A stretch of 16,203 nucleotides of DNA from Chitinispirillaceae bacterium (lineage in GTDB: Bacteria; Fibrobacterota; Chitinivibrionia; Chitinivibrionales; Chitinispirillaceae). The notes beneath the pieces were generated by a model, which made no database searches, was not told the DNA's origin, and saw only the letters and a program-made list of their open reading frames with translations. This document shows, in pieces, positions 6,517-13,296 of the stretch (position 1 is the first letter of the stretch; every line of letters begins with the position of its first letter). The stretch is from positions 1 to 16,203 of the forward strand of contig JAFGOU010000154.1 of the NCBI GenBank assembly GCA_016926315.1, read 5' to 3'. Position numbers and translations under genes: made by a program.

Positions 6517-7866
6517 ATGAACCACCGGCAAAGAGCGATTCTTTTCGGCATGATTGCGATCATGACCGCCATCAACCTGCATGCGTATGACCAGGTCATC
6601 AAAGGCGCCGCCAAGGTCAAGCTATCCGGGCCCATCACCGAGGAACAGATGGCAGCGTGCAAACAGGACGCCCGGCTGCGGCTGAAACCCGAAGTCGTCA
6701 TCTGGCTTGAAGACCAGAAGGGCGCCGAGGTCGATACCAACGAAGTCCTCGTCAACCTTCTGTTCGACACGTTTCTCGACTCCTGTATCGTCCGGGCCAA
6801 GGAGGCGTCGGCATTCAAGGACAAGTACTGGACATTCACCTACAGCCTCCTGCCTGAAGCTATCGAGGCGGCGCTCAAGGCCTACAACGACCGTATCGAG
6901 CTCCTGGCCGTCCACTCGTGGGAACGGCTGCAGAACGCGGTGGCGGAGCAGAACCACGAGGAGATGTATTATCAGAGCGTCGAGGTGATCGCCTATTCAA
7001 TGGCATATATGGGCCGTCCGCTTACCGTGCAGGGAGACGAAAGCCGCCTGCTCATCGATGAGGCGCGGAAAACGCTCAAGAGTTTTCTGGAAAGGGTGCG
7101 CATCACCTCAACCGGCCAGCTTATCGAAGGTAAAGCAGGCCGCCTGGCCCTGACGCCGCCGTCATTAAGCGTGACCATCGACGGCCGACCCTTCGCCGGC
7201 CTCGGGTTGACCGGGTATATTCCCGGCGGCATCGACGTGTTCAACGGCGTCGCCGACAACAGCGGCAAGGTGTCGCTCGACAACTTCATGATCCCTTTCG
7301 TCCGAAACGGAACCCTCATGTACCTGAGCCCGAACCTGGGCCGCGTCATCAACAATAAATGGCGCGTCGGCATCAAGCATTTCGGCATTACGACCCGCAA
7401 CGATCTTTCCCAGCCCTTTTTCTTCAAGATAAAAAAATCGACCTATTCACTCAAGTTCGAAGCGATAGCCACCGATCCGACCGACACCATTCCGCGCGAC
7501 ATTGCGTCCGGCGCGCTCATGAAAAAATTCCTGACCGACTCCTGCTACCTGGAACCGGTATCGCACTACTCGAATCCCGACCTCGACGTCATCATCAAAT
7601 GCTCGGTGTCGACCGCCGGTTCAAGCGAGACGGAATCGGGAGAAGCGCGTTTTACGGCCCTGGTCACGATCAGAGCCCCCTTCCTCACGCCGCCCCGCAC
7701 CGAAAGCGAATCGATCGTATACGAGAAACGGTACGACAAAATCCTGGTCTACTACAACAGCAAGAAGAAAATCGAACGGATTTCCAGCGTGCCGATCGGA
7801 TCGTTCCTGTGGGAAGCTAATGTCAAGCTGCGGGAAGGCGTCCGCAAAATCCTGGTGCGCCTGTAG
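6517..7866 (+). CDS. Exported protein of unknown function (449 residues)
   Basis: The protein begins MNHRQRAILFGMIAIMTAIN and has a clear Sec signal peptide, with likely cleavage after LHA (residue 23) and a mature start YDQVIKGAAKV. I recognise no enzyme motif. The mature part can be divided into a helical N-terminal region (about 24-200), a probable beta domain (about 205-285, with LSVTIDGRPFAGLGLTGYIP) and a C-terminal domain (about 300-449) ending LREGVRKILVRL. The overall layout recalls LPP20/CsgG-like periplasmic accessory proteins, but this is an impression only. The start is set by TGAGGA nine bases upstream of the ATG at 6517. The reading frame is open upstream to 6325, inside the preceding gene, and the extra residues look non-coding. 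It has its own likely promoter and converges with the methyltransferase gene, 17 bases away. Confidence 0.8.
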   Translation: MNHRQRAILFGMIAIMTAINLHAYDQVIKGAAKVKLSGPITEEQMAACKQDARLRLKPEVVIWLEDQKGAEVDTNEVLVNLLFDTFLDSCIVRAKEASAFKDKYWTFTYSLLPEAIEAALKAYNDRIELLAVHSWERLQNAVAEQNHEEMYYQSVEVIAYSMAYMGRPLTVQGDESRLLIDEARKTLKSFLERVRITSTGQLIEGKAGRLALTPPSLSVTIDGRPFAGLGLTGYIPGGIDVFNGVADNSGKVSLDNFMIPFVRNGTLMYLSPNLGRVINNKWRVGIKHFGITTRNDLSQPFFFKIKKSTYSLKFEAIATDPTDTIPRDIASGALMKKFLTDSCYLEPVSHYSNPDLDVIIKCSVSTAGSSETESGEARFTALVTIRAPFLTPPRTESESIVYEKRYDKILVYYNSKKKIERISSVPIGSFLWEANVKLREGVRKILVRL

Positions 7867-7883
7867 CGGCCGGCGGCGGCCAT

Positions 7884-8525
7884 TTACCACCTTTTTCTCC
7901 GCAGGACCGACAGATCATCCTTCACGAAAGCGGCTTCCTTACAGTCAAGTAATGCCGCGACCACGCCGACCGTTTCCCTGCGAAAAAAGTTGATGTGCGT
8001 ACAATCATCCTTGTACCACCAGGATCGAAACGCTTCGAGCGACGGATAACACCGGGTGCGGAGTACGGCCGCTCCCCCGGGAAGGAGCGCCTTCCCGATC
8101 GCAAGGAGCTCTTCCCGCAGCCCGCGCAGATGCTCGACCACCTCACAGGCGATCACCTGCGCATAGCGCCCGGAAAGGGCCCCGGCGCCGATGCCATACA
8201 GCGGATCATACGGAACGCAGTCAAACCCCTGTTCCCTGAGCATCGCGGTCAACACCGCGTTTTTACCGCACCCGAAATCGAGTATCCGGCCGTGCGGTCC
8301 GTTCTCACGGGCCGCGACAACGGCGACTTCGCTCAAAAACTTCCGGTACCCGTCATGGTCCGCCGCGTTGTCGTGGCGGTCGTAACGTTTTTTTTCTTCT
8401 TCAACCGAAACATATTGCTCAGGGGGAACGAACACAAGGCCGCAGGCCTCACAGTACCGGTAATCGCGATGCACATCGGCGCAGAGCGCCCGTGTCTGTG
8501 GTGCACGACACAACCGGCAGTTCAT
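7884..8525 (-). CDS. SAM-dependent methyltransferase with N-terminal zinc ribbon
   Basis: The 213-residue protein begins with two CxxC pairs (Cys3/Cys6 and Cys25/Cys28), a probable zinc ribbon. A 'HDNAADHDGYRKFL' linker (51-64) follows, then a class I methyltransferase core with motif I ILDFGCGKNAVL (81-92), an acidic YDPLYG loop (106-111) and the CEVVEHL motif (127-133) typical of the Methyltransf_11/23 families. The THINFF element (176-181) is also common in these enzymes. The substrate is unknown; the GT9 gene next door suggests a sugar or surface glycan. The ATG at 8523-8525 is preferred because it overlaps the glycosyltransferase stop as ATGA. The frame extends 16 codons further upstream, but those would lie inside the preceding gene. 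Confidence 0.85.
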   Translation of the reverse strand: MNCRLCRAPQTRALCADVHRDYRYCEACGLVFVPPEQYVSVEEEKKRYDRHDNAADHDGYRKFLSEVAVVAARENGPHGRILDFGCGKNAVLTAMLREQGFDCVPYDPLYGIGAGALSGRYAQVIACEVVEHLRGLREELLAIGKALLPGGAAVLRTRCYPSLEAFRSWWYKDDCTHINFFRRETVGVVAALLDCKEAAFVKDDLSVLRRKRW

Positions 8526-10033
8526 CCGAAAGACGCCGCCGCCCGCTCGACCGCCGCCCGCGTCGCAATGCACGCCTCGCGGCTCGCGCCGACTCCTTTC
8601 ACCGGATCGATGAGCGGAATGCTGTTAAGACGGATATTAAGCAGAGCGGAGAAAAAGGCGATGCTTCCCGAAGGTGAGGAAAATTCAGCGTGGATGCGTT
8701 CATACCGCCTGATCGCTTCCATCGAACGGGTGGAGAGATACTCGGTCAGCGCGTCGATCATCCGGTCGAGCGTGGAACAGAACACGGCGGCTTCACGCCG
8801 GATCCGGTCGGCCTCCTCCGGATCGATCGGCCCTTCGGCCGCATGGTCCGGCTCGACCGTACGTCGCGCAACCAACGCATCGATCGGGCTGAAAAGCTCC
8901 TGCCCCTGCGCCGCCACCGGATCGAGGCGCTGCGTGGCGTCGCTGTTGCGGCCGGAGACGAACACATCGCACCCCGCACCCGCCGGAACTTTCCCGGCAA
9001 TGACCGCGCCGACCGTTTCCGGAAGTATCGATTTCATGCAGAGCGTGTTCTTGCAGGTCATGCAGAAGCACGGCCGCTTTTCGCACCTGCCGTAAAAAAC
9101 GAAATGCCCGGCGCCGTACGGCCCGGTTTCCACGGGATTGGTGGGTCCGAAAAGGGCGTACACCCTTCGGTCAAGCGCTGCCGCGGCGTGCATGATGGCC
9201 GTATCGCCGGTAACGCATCCCTGGACAAATGGCATCAGCGCGATGGTTTCCCGAAACGTCCGTTTTCCGGCGGACACCAGCGCGGCGCCGCCAATCCTGC
9301 TACCGAGCGCCTCGGCGAGCTCCCGTTCCGCCGGAGCGCCGGTGATGATGATGCGATACCCGTCCCCAACGAGCATCCTGCCAAGCCCGGTAAAATGGTC
9401 GAGAGGCCATCGCTTTGCCGCGTACGCCGCGCCGGGCTGGAGAACCATGACCGGCCCCGCACCCGGCACCATGCCGTTTTGGGACAGAAACCCGGCGGCC
9501 TCGTTTTTTTCATCCGGGGTTACCCTGACCACCGGCGACGCCGAGGGCGCCGTTGTCCCCGCGATCCGGCAGTAGACGTCGGTTGCGTGAAGCCCGTTGC
9601 AAGCGCGCGCAAACGGAACGGCATACAGGTACTGGCTCCACGCATCGGGCAACGCGTGGTTTCCCTCGCGCTGGAAACGCCTCCCCGCGGTATTTTCGCA
9701 TTCGACAAGTGTTGTCAACAACGACGTATACGGATGCTGCGAAAGGTTGATGACCCGGTCGAACCGGAGCGCCTTCAGTTCCGCGACCACGCCCGTAAAC
9801 CGGTCGAGCGCCTCCTGCCAGCCAGCCGTCCGCGACCGGTCACGTATCGCTTTCCGGTCGAAGGGAAACAGCCGGTCGCAGAAGGGGGAATTGACCAGCC
9901 CGGCCTCAAACCCCTGCTCCACGAAAAAGGTGATATGCGTCTGCGGGTCTTTCGCCTTAAGCCCGGCAAGGAGCGGCAGCGTCATGATCACGTCGCCAAG
10001 GTTGTTGGGGAGGATCACCAGGGTCCCGCTCAT
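8522..10033 (-). CDS. Glycosyltransferase family 9 (heptosyltransferase-like) protein with long C-terminal extension
   Basis: GT9 enzymes of the WaaC/WaaF type add heptose to lipopolysaccharide at the cytoplasmic face of the inner membrane. The N-terminal Rossmann domain opens LVILPNNLGDVIMTLPLLAG, with Asp14 at the expected catalytic position. The donor-binding half has LQPGAAYAAKRWP (198-210), GDTAIMHAAAAL (276-287) and FGPTNPVETGPYG (295-307). A cysteine cluster follows (Cys317, 322, 324, 327, 332), a common feature at the end of GT9 domains. The domain ends near residue 348, leaving about 155 residues of mostly helical sequence of unknown role; typical family members are 320-360 residues. 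AAGGA lies six bases before the ATG. The gene overlaps a 60-residue ORF upstream and the methyltransferase downstream, both as ATGA. The acceptor sugar cannot be told from sequence. Confidence 0.9.
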   Translation of the reverse strand: MSGTLVILPNNLGDVIMTLPLLAGLKAKDPQTHITFFVEQGFEAGLVNSPFCDRLFPFDRKAIRDRSRTAGWQEALDRFTGVVAELKALRFDRVINLSQHPYTSLLTTLVECENTAGRRFQREGNHALPDAWSQYLYAVPFARACNGLHATDVYCRIAGTTAPSASPVVRVTPDEKNEAAGFLSQNGMVPGAGPVMVLQPGAAYAAKRWPLDHFTGLGRMLVGDGYRIIITGAPAERELAEALGSRIGGAALVSAGKRTFRETIALMPFVQGCVTGDTAIMHAAAALDRRVYALFGPTNPVETGPYGAGHFVFYGRCEKRPCFCMTCKNTLCMKSILPETVGAVIAGKVPAGAGCDVFVSGRNSDATQRLDPVAAQGQELFSPIDALVARRTVEPDHAAEGPIDPEEADRIRREAAVFCSTLDRMIDALTEYLSTRSMEAIRRYERIHAEFSSPSGSIAFFSALLNIRLNSIPLIDPVKGVGASREACIATRAAVERAAASFG

Positions 10034-10212
10034 GACGGGTCCTTGACAGGTGCCTGATAGTTTTTTTCTTCATGCGTGACCGTGCGGGAAATCTCTTCGC
10101 AGGCAATAAGCACGAGGTCATGGTCTTGCAGAAGCGTCTTCCCCATTTTCCGGGAAACGGCGTCGACGGATTGCAGAAAAACAGGATCGCGCGGGTCGAC
10201 GGGAAGAGGCAT
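10030..10212 (-). CDS. 60-residue protein of unknown function, coupled to the GT9 gene
   Basis: I do not recognise this protein. It begins MPLPVDPRDPVFLQSVDAVS, is probably soluble and helical (about 10-48), and ends with a polar tail. Evidence for it is positional. Its stop overlaps the glycosyltransferase start as ATGA, the same junction used by the next gene pair. Its start lies only two bases after the stop of the broken ParE gene. The ribosome site is weak (AGG about ten bases upstream), so it may rely on coupling to upstream translation, which the ParE frameshift would disturb. It could instead be a chance frame. Confidence 0.5.
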   Translation of the reverse strand: MPLPVDPRDPVFLQSVDAVSRKMGKTLLQDHDLVLIACEEISRTVTHEEKNYQAPVKDPS

Positions 10213-10214
10213 GT

Positions 10215-10518
10215 CTACGCCTGTCTTGTTATTTTTTTTAATCGCTTACGCCAGTAGAGTGGTCTGCGCTTAAGATGGGCGAATGCGACAATCCAGACCG
10301 CTTCGTTCAATTCGAGATAATAAATACCAAATGGAAATTGGTTGATAAATTTTACTCTTGTCCCGGAACATCTCCTTGGCCACGATCGGGGAGATTCACT
10401 GATTTCAAAAAAATGCGGATTGAATCTCCCTAACGAGATCTCGTCCGAGTTCCGGCCTGATTGCATGATAATATTCTACTGCCCGCCATAATTCGCTTTC
10501 CGCGTCAGCATGAACCAT
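10215..10518 (-). pseudogene. ParE/RelE-family toxin, frameshifted in a run of seven T
   Basis: ParE toxins are small mRNA-interferase-fold proteins that poison DNA gyrase or translation. Reading from the ATG at 10516-10518, which lies eight bases after the antitoxin stop, gives MVHADAESELWRAVEYYHAI, then RPELGRDLVREIQSAFF and a stop. The rest of the family, FEISESPRSWPRR through FPFGIYYLE and IVAFAHLKRRPLYWRKR, continues in the next frame to the stop at 10215-10217. Removing one T from the T7 run (complement of 10407-10413) rejoins both halves into a 100-residue toxin of standard length. The homology is strong on both sides of the break. It is therefore a recent inactivation, a slippage-prone switch or a sequencing error; the sequence alone cannot tell which. 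Confidence 0.85.
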
Positions 10519-10526
10519 TTACGGTT

Positions 10527-10760
10527 TCAAGAATATCTGGCTCGCATTTCCGCAAGCATCTGGATCGCCGGCCGGCCTCGCACATAACCGCTTTTGATTT
10601 CGTTGACCCGTCTTCGAATCTCAAGATCCCATTCGTGCGGCTCTGTCTTTATGGATTCGTCATCAAGGCTTGAAATAAGGTCATGCGCAAGTCGCGCCCG
10701 ATCTCCTCGCGGCAGTCCGCCTATCGCTTTTTTTCTGATCTCTTTAAACGATGTCGCCAT
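10527..10760 (-). CDS. Antitoxin of the PF09720 (unstable antitoxin / addiction module) type
   Basis: A 77-residue protein that should bind and neutralise the adjacent ParE-family toxin and probably repress the pair. It carries the family pattern: LPRGDRARLAHDLISSL (about 16-32), then W44 and EIRRRVNEIKSG (about 47-58), closing with a short helix ending MRARYS. This matches the 'LP.eeR.eLa..L..SL ... W..Ei..R..ei..G' consensus of addiction-module antitoxins that pair with ParE/RelE toxins. AGAGGG lies about ten bases before the ATG. A TATAAT at 10778-10783 on the minus strand could be a -10 element. The gene and the broken toxin are visibly richer in A and T than their neighbours, which suggests acquisition as a unit. 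Confidence 0.85.
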   Translation of the reverse strand: MATSFKEIRKKAIGGLPRGDRARLAHDLISSLDDESIKTEPHEWDLEIRRRVNEIKSGYVRGRPAIQMLAEMRARYS

Positions 10761-10777
10761 AATAAGTCTGCCCTCTC

Positions 10778-10783
10778 ATTATA
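10778..10783 (-). promoter_or_regulatory. Possible -10 element of the toxin-antitoxin pair
   Basis: A perfect TATAAT on the minus strand, 17 bases upstream of the antitoxin ATG. I cannot find a matching -35, and the stretch lies just after the AbiEii-type gene, which could also read through. Confidence 0.3.
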
Positions 10784-10821
10784 AAATAATCTATTCTGCA
10801 TCTCTGGACAAAAAAACATCC

Positions 10822-11727
10822 TCACACCCCCACCGCAGCAACGCATTCCGCCACGAGCGACATGTCGCGCTTGAGTTCCCGCCAACCATACCCGGCGTCG
10901 AACAGGTGACCGGCGAAAAGCGGCAGCCCGCGCACGTTTTCCGACATGATGGGCGTCAGGCCCTCGTCATGAGGCATAGCGTCATACGGATCAACACTCC
11001 TGCAGAAAGCGAGCGTATCGGCCACGATCTCGCCGACATTCCTGCCGCGGTCCTGAATCTCGTTTTCGTGCTTAAGGCAGGCAAGGAAACTTTCGCGCAC
11101 CTCTGCTGGCGGCGGGTCGGTCTCACTGAGCCGCGCCACGTCGAACACATGCTTGAGCCGCTGCGCCTCCTTGCCCTTTCCCACCGGAATGCCGAGCGTG
11201 GTGGGACCGAGGGTCAAAAGTTTGTCGCCGATGATGCTCGACGGCAACGGCAGATCCACCATGGTTTCGCATTTGTACAGGCGTCCGCAGACCACCGGCT
11301 TTCTCTCCGTGCGATACGGCGTACGGCGCAACTGAACATCGAGCATGATCGACGCTTCCGCCTCCTGCCTGATCGAAGGCCTGAAAAAAAGATAGTAACT
11401 GGCGATGGGCAGCAACGGTTTGGTCTTGTGCTGCCGTTTCTCCCAGCGGGTGAAAATACCGAACCGGGTTATGATCTCATCGAGACACGCCTCGATCCGC
11501 TCCCGCGGCGCGTCGGTCGCGATGTCCACGTCGATGGAAAACCGTTTCGGCTCCGGAAGGATCAGAAGCAACGAGTTGCCGCCCTTGAACTGGTACTCCA
11601 GCCCGGCTTCAACAAGCTCGGCCACGAGTTCGAGGCAGTGCACCGCCTCCTCGGCAAGGGTCGCGGGAGCGTTAAAGCGATTGGCTTCGATATGGGCTCT
11701 GGTAAAATAGAGAGGGTTTGGCGTCAT
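10822..11727 (-). CDS. AbiEii/AbiGii-type nucleotidyltransferase (putative toxin)
   Basis: AbiEii is the toxin of type IV abortive-infection systems, a nucleotidyltransferase that disables the cell until neutralised by AbiEi. The 301-residue protein has the nucleotidyltransferase core: FKGGNS (47-52), RFSIDVD with acidic residues Asp66 and Asp68, and a third acidic position at Asp130 in IMLDVQLRR. The later IIGDKLLTL (165-173) and LKHVFDVARL (191-200) match the helical part where AbiEii proteins carry conserved Lys and Asp residues. No AbiEi-like winged-helix gene lies upstream, where the partner is usually found. The next gene upstream is a DUF362 protein, so this appears to be an orphan. 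Housekeeping nucleotidyltransferases share the GG-S/D-x-D core, but the later motifs favour AbiEii. Confidence 0.82.
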   Translation of the reverse strand: MTPNPLYFTRAHIEANRFNAPATLAEEAVHCLELVAELVEAGLEYQFKGGNSLLLILPEPKRFSIDVDIATDAPRERIEACLDEIITRFGIFTRWEKRQHKTKPLLPIASYYLFFRPSIRQEAEASIMLDVQLRRTPYRTERKPVVCGRLYKCETMVDLPLPSSIIGDKLLTLGPTTLGIPVGKGKEAQRLKHVFDVARLSETDPPPAEVRESFLACLKHENEIQDRGRNVGEIVADTLAFCRSVDPYDAMPHDEGLTPIMSENVRGLPLFAGHLFDAGYGWRELKRDMSLVAECVAAVGV

Positions 11728-11768
11728 AAAGTTTAATTTACCACTATTGTATGTTCCATATACCTATA

Positions 11769-11797
11769 ACTATGCACTATCCATATATCCCTGTCAA
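11769..11797 (-). promoter_or_regulatory. Probable promoter of the AbiEii-type gene
   Basis: On the minus strand a perfect TTGACA (11792-11797) is followed by 17 bases and CATAGT (11769-11774, four of six). It lies in a short AT-rich gap and would start transcription about 35 bases before the ATG at 11727. The -10 is weak. Confidence 0.45.
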
Positions 11798-11798
11798 T

Positions 11799-11816
11799 AA
11801 AAAAGGCCTGGCTTTT
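11799..11816 (-). terminator. Weak terminator-like hairpin after the DUF362 gene
   Basis: Directly after the DUF362 stop the minus strand reads AAAAGCCAGGCCTTTTTT: a short AAAAG/CTTTT-type stem with a GC-rich loop, ending in six T. It abuts the -35 box of the next gene. The stem is small, so the call is weak. Confidence 0.3.
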
Positions 11817-11820
11817 ACCG

Positions 11821-12912
11821 TCACCCCACCTCCTCCAGCTCATACCCGTCACTCATGCCGAGCTCGTTACAGTACCCGAACAGATATTCGCTCTTAGTCC
11901 CGTGGACCGCGTCGAAAAGGTTCGCGCCTTTTTTGGGAGCGACATAAACGCTATCGGCAACTGCCGGTGATTTTTTTACCAGGTCCAGCGTCGCGCGATC
12001 GAGCGCCACCGGGTTTGCAGACGCCAGTATCCCGACATCCTGGACCAGCGGCGCGTCGTTATAGTCCCAGCAGTCGCAATCCGGGGTTATGGCAAAGGCA
12101 AAATTGACAAAAACGCATTTCCCCGTGTAACGCGCCTGCACCGCTGCGGCGTATTCAGCCACCTTTTCGAGCAGCGCCTCGCCGTGCGACTCCCATTTGA
12201 CGTTCATGGCGCCATACCCGCACGCGGCCACGCACTGGCCGCAGCCGATGCAGCGACCGTAGTCGATCACCGCCTTTTTATTCTTCCATGCGATCGCGCC
12301 TTCCGGGCATCGCCGCACACACTGCCCGCATGCCACGCATTTCTCGGGCTTCTGTTCCGGTTGTGACGACGAATGGAGATCGAGCTTGCCCGGTATCGCC
12401 GCGCACCCCATGCCGAGGTTCTTGATCGCGCCGCCGAACCCCATTTCGCAGTGGCCCTTGAAATGGGAGAGCACGAGCAGCGCTCCGGCCTGGCAGAGCG
12501 CGCTTCCGATCTTTGCCTTCCGGAAATGCTTCCCTGAAACCGGCAACTCTTCATAATCAAGCCCGCGCAATCCGTCGGCAACGATGAACGGCGCGCCGAT
12601 GGTGCCGGAAAAGTAGCCGTGCCGCAACGCGGTGGCGTGATGGTCAACCGCGTTGTGACGCCCTCCGCTGTAAAGAGTGTTGGTGTCGGTACAGAAAGGC
12701 TTTCCGCCGCCCTTCCGCACCGTCTCAATTGCCAGCCGCGCGTAATCGTGGTTGACATAGGAAAGGTTGCCGTTTTCGCCGACATGGACCTTGATTGCCA
12801 CGAGTTCGTCATTCCCGGCAAGGGCGCCGGCCGCGGCGAGCAGGTCGCCGAATTTGCGCTCCCGGGAACGTCCCGGGGTTGCCCGCAGATTCATGAAAAA
12901 GACGGTATCCAT
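11821..12912 (-). CDS. DUF362 protein with two [4Fe-4S] ferredoxin motifs
   Basis: DUF362 proteins are iron-sulfur proteins of unresolved function, presumed redox. With the start at 12912 the protein has 363 residues. The N-terminal DUF362 domain (about 1-185) contains SHFKGHCEMGFGGAIKNLGM (149-168), the family's most conserved stretch. Two CxxCxxCxxxC clusters follow, Cys192/195/198/202 and Cys221/224/227/231, each able to hold a [4Fe-4S] centre. A C-terminal part of about 120 residues continues the domain (NPVALDRATLDLV). The start is set by AAAGGAG five bases before the ATG; the frame is open 19 codons further upstream, but those residues lack a ribosome site. There is no signal peptide, so it is probably cytoplasmic. 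Neighbours give no clue to its partner. Confidence 0.88.
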   Translation of the reverse strand: MDTVFFMNLRATPGRSRERKFGDLLAAAGALAGNDELVAIKVHVGENGNLSYVNHDYARLAIETVRKGGGKPFCTDTNTLYSGGRHNAVDHHATALRHGYFSGTIGAPFIVADGLRGLDYEELPVSGKHFRKAKIGSALCQAGALLVLSHFKGHCEMGFGGAIKNLGMGCAAIPGKLDLHSSSQPEQKPEKCVACGQCVRRCPEGAIAWKNKKAVIDYGRCIGCGQCVAACGYGAMNVKWESHGEALLEKVAEYAAAVQARYTGKCVFVNFAFAITPDCDCWDYNDAPLVQDVGILASANPVALDRATLDLVKKSPAVADSVYVAPKKGANLFDAVHGTKSEYLFGYCNELGMSDGYELEEVG

Positions 12913-12917
12913 GGGTG

Positions 12918-12924
12918 CTCCTTT
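12918..12924 (-). promoter_or_regulatory. Ribosome binding site that fixes the DUF362 start
   Basis: AAAGGAG on the minus strand, five bases before the ATG at 12910-12912. It excludes the longer reading frame that would begin at 12969. Confidence 0.75.
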
Positions 12925-13282
12925 CGCCACACCGACAATCAACGGCCAAAATACATTATCCGGCCGCACCGTGAAACGGCAACCTGTGACACCGAAAAAC
13001 GAAATTCACGGCGTACACGTCAAAGCCGGCCCGTTCGTGTTTTCACAATCGGAAGCAATACTACCTGCCCTGAAGCGAGAAAGGCAATCGCAAAATTACC
13101 AAATTACGGACGATTTCCGAGTGGTGACGCAGCCTGTTGTGGATGCGTGGCAGCGCGAATCCTCAAGCGGTGTCGCCCCACACCCATTGCTGTTTCTTCC
13201 CCCGTTTTCCCCTGGCCTCACCCCATATTCGGGATATATTTTTACACGAAACCGATGTATCATCCCGTCCGATTAACCGATT

Positions 13283-13290
13283 AAAGGAGG
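13283..13290 (+). promoter_or_regulatory. Strong ribosome binding site supporting a GTG start
   Basis: AAAGGAGG, six bases before the GTG at 13297-13299. It is a full match to the anti-Shine-Dalgarno core and decides the non-ATG start of the exported protein. Confidence 0.8.
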
Positions 13291-13296
13291 CTTGCC

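Larger units (their letters stand above)
12913..13296. other. Divergent intergenic region without a recognisable gene
   Basis: This 384-base gap separates the DUF362 gene (minus) from an exported-protein gene (plus). For DUF362 there is a possible minus-strand promoter, TTGCCG (12977-12982), a 16-base spacer and GATAAT (12955-12960). For the plus-strand gene I find no convincing -35/-10 pair, only TATATT- and TATCAT-like elements at about 13225-13260. An 8-base tandem repeat CCGATTAA (13269-13276 and 13277-13284) touches the ribosome site of the plus-strand gene. The middle (about 13000-13195) has an open frame on the plus strand but no start, ribosome site or family resemblance. Confidence 0.5.

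Noticed and set aside
7866..7885. GC-rich GGCC-containing inverted repeat between the convergent genes
   Set aside because: The stem is only about four base pairs and no T-run follows on either strand, so I do not call a terminator.
8690..10057. Long open frame (455 codons) on the plus strand opposite the GT9 gene
   Set aside because: The minus-strand frame has clear GT9 motifs and ATGA junctions. The plus-strand product is Arg/Pro-rich and has no recognisable motif.
10594..11736. Long open frame (380 codons) on the plus strand opposite the AbiEii-type gene and antitoxin
   Set aside because: It spans two real minus-strand genes and the gap between them. The product has no domain signs.
13000..13195. 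Open stretch in the DUF362/exported-protein gap reading NEIHGVHVKAGPFVF and onward
   Set aside because: The residue mix looks protein-like, but there is no start codon with a ribosome site in the gap, the frame only opens inside the DUF362 gene, and I recognise no family. A decayed gene is possible but not supported.
13269..13284. Tandem repeat CCGATTAA x2 before the GTG-start gene
   Set aside because: Only two 8-base copies with no further structure. Recorded in the intergenic entry but too small to interpret.
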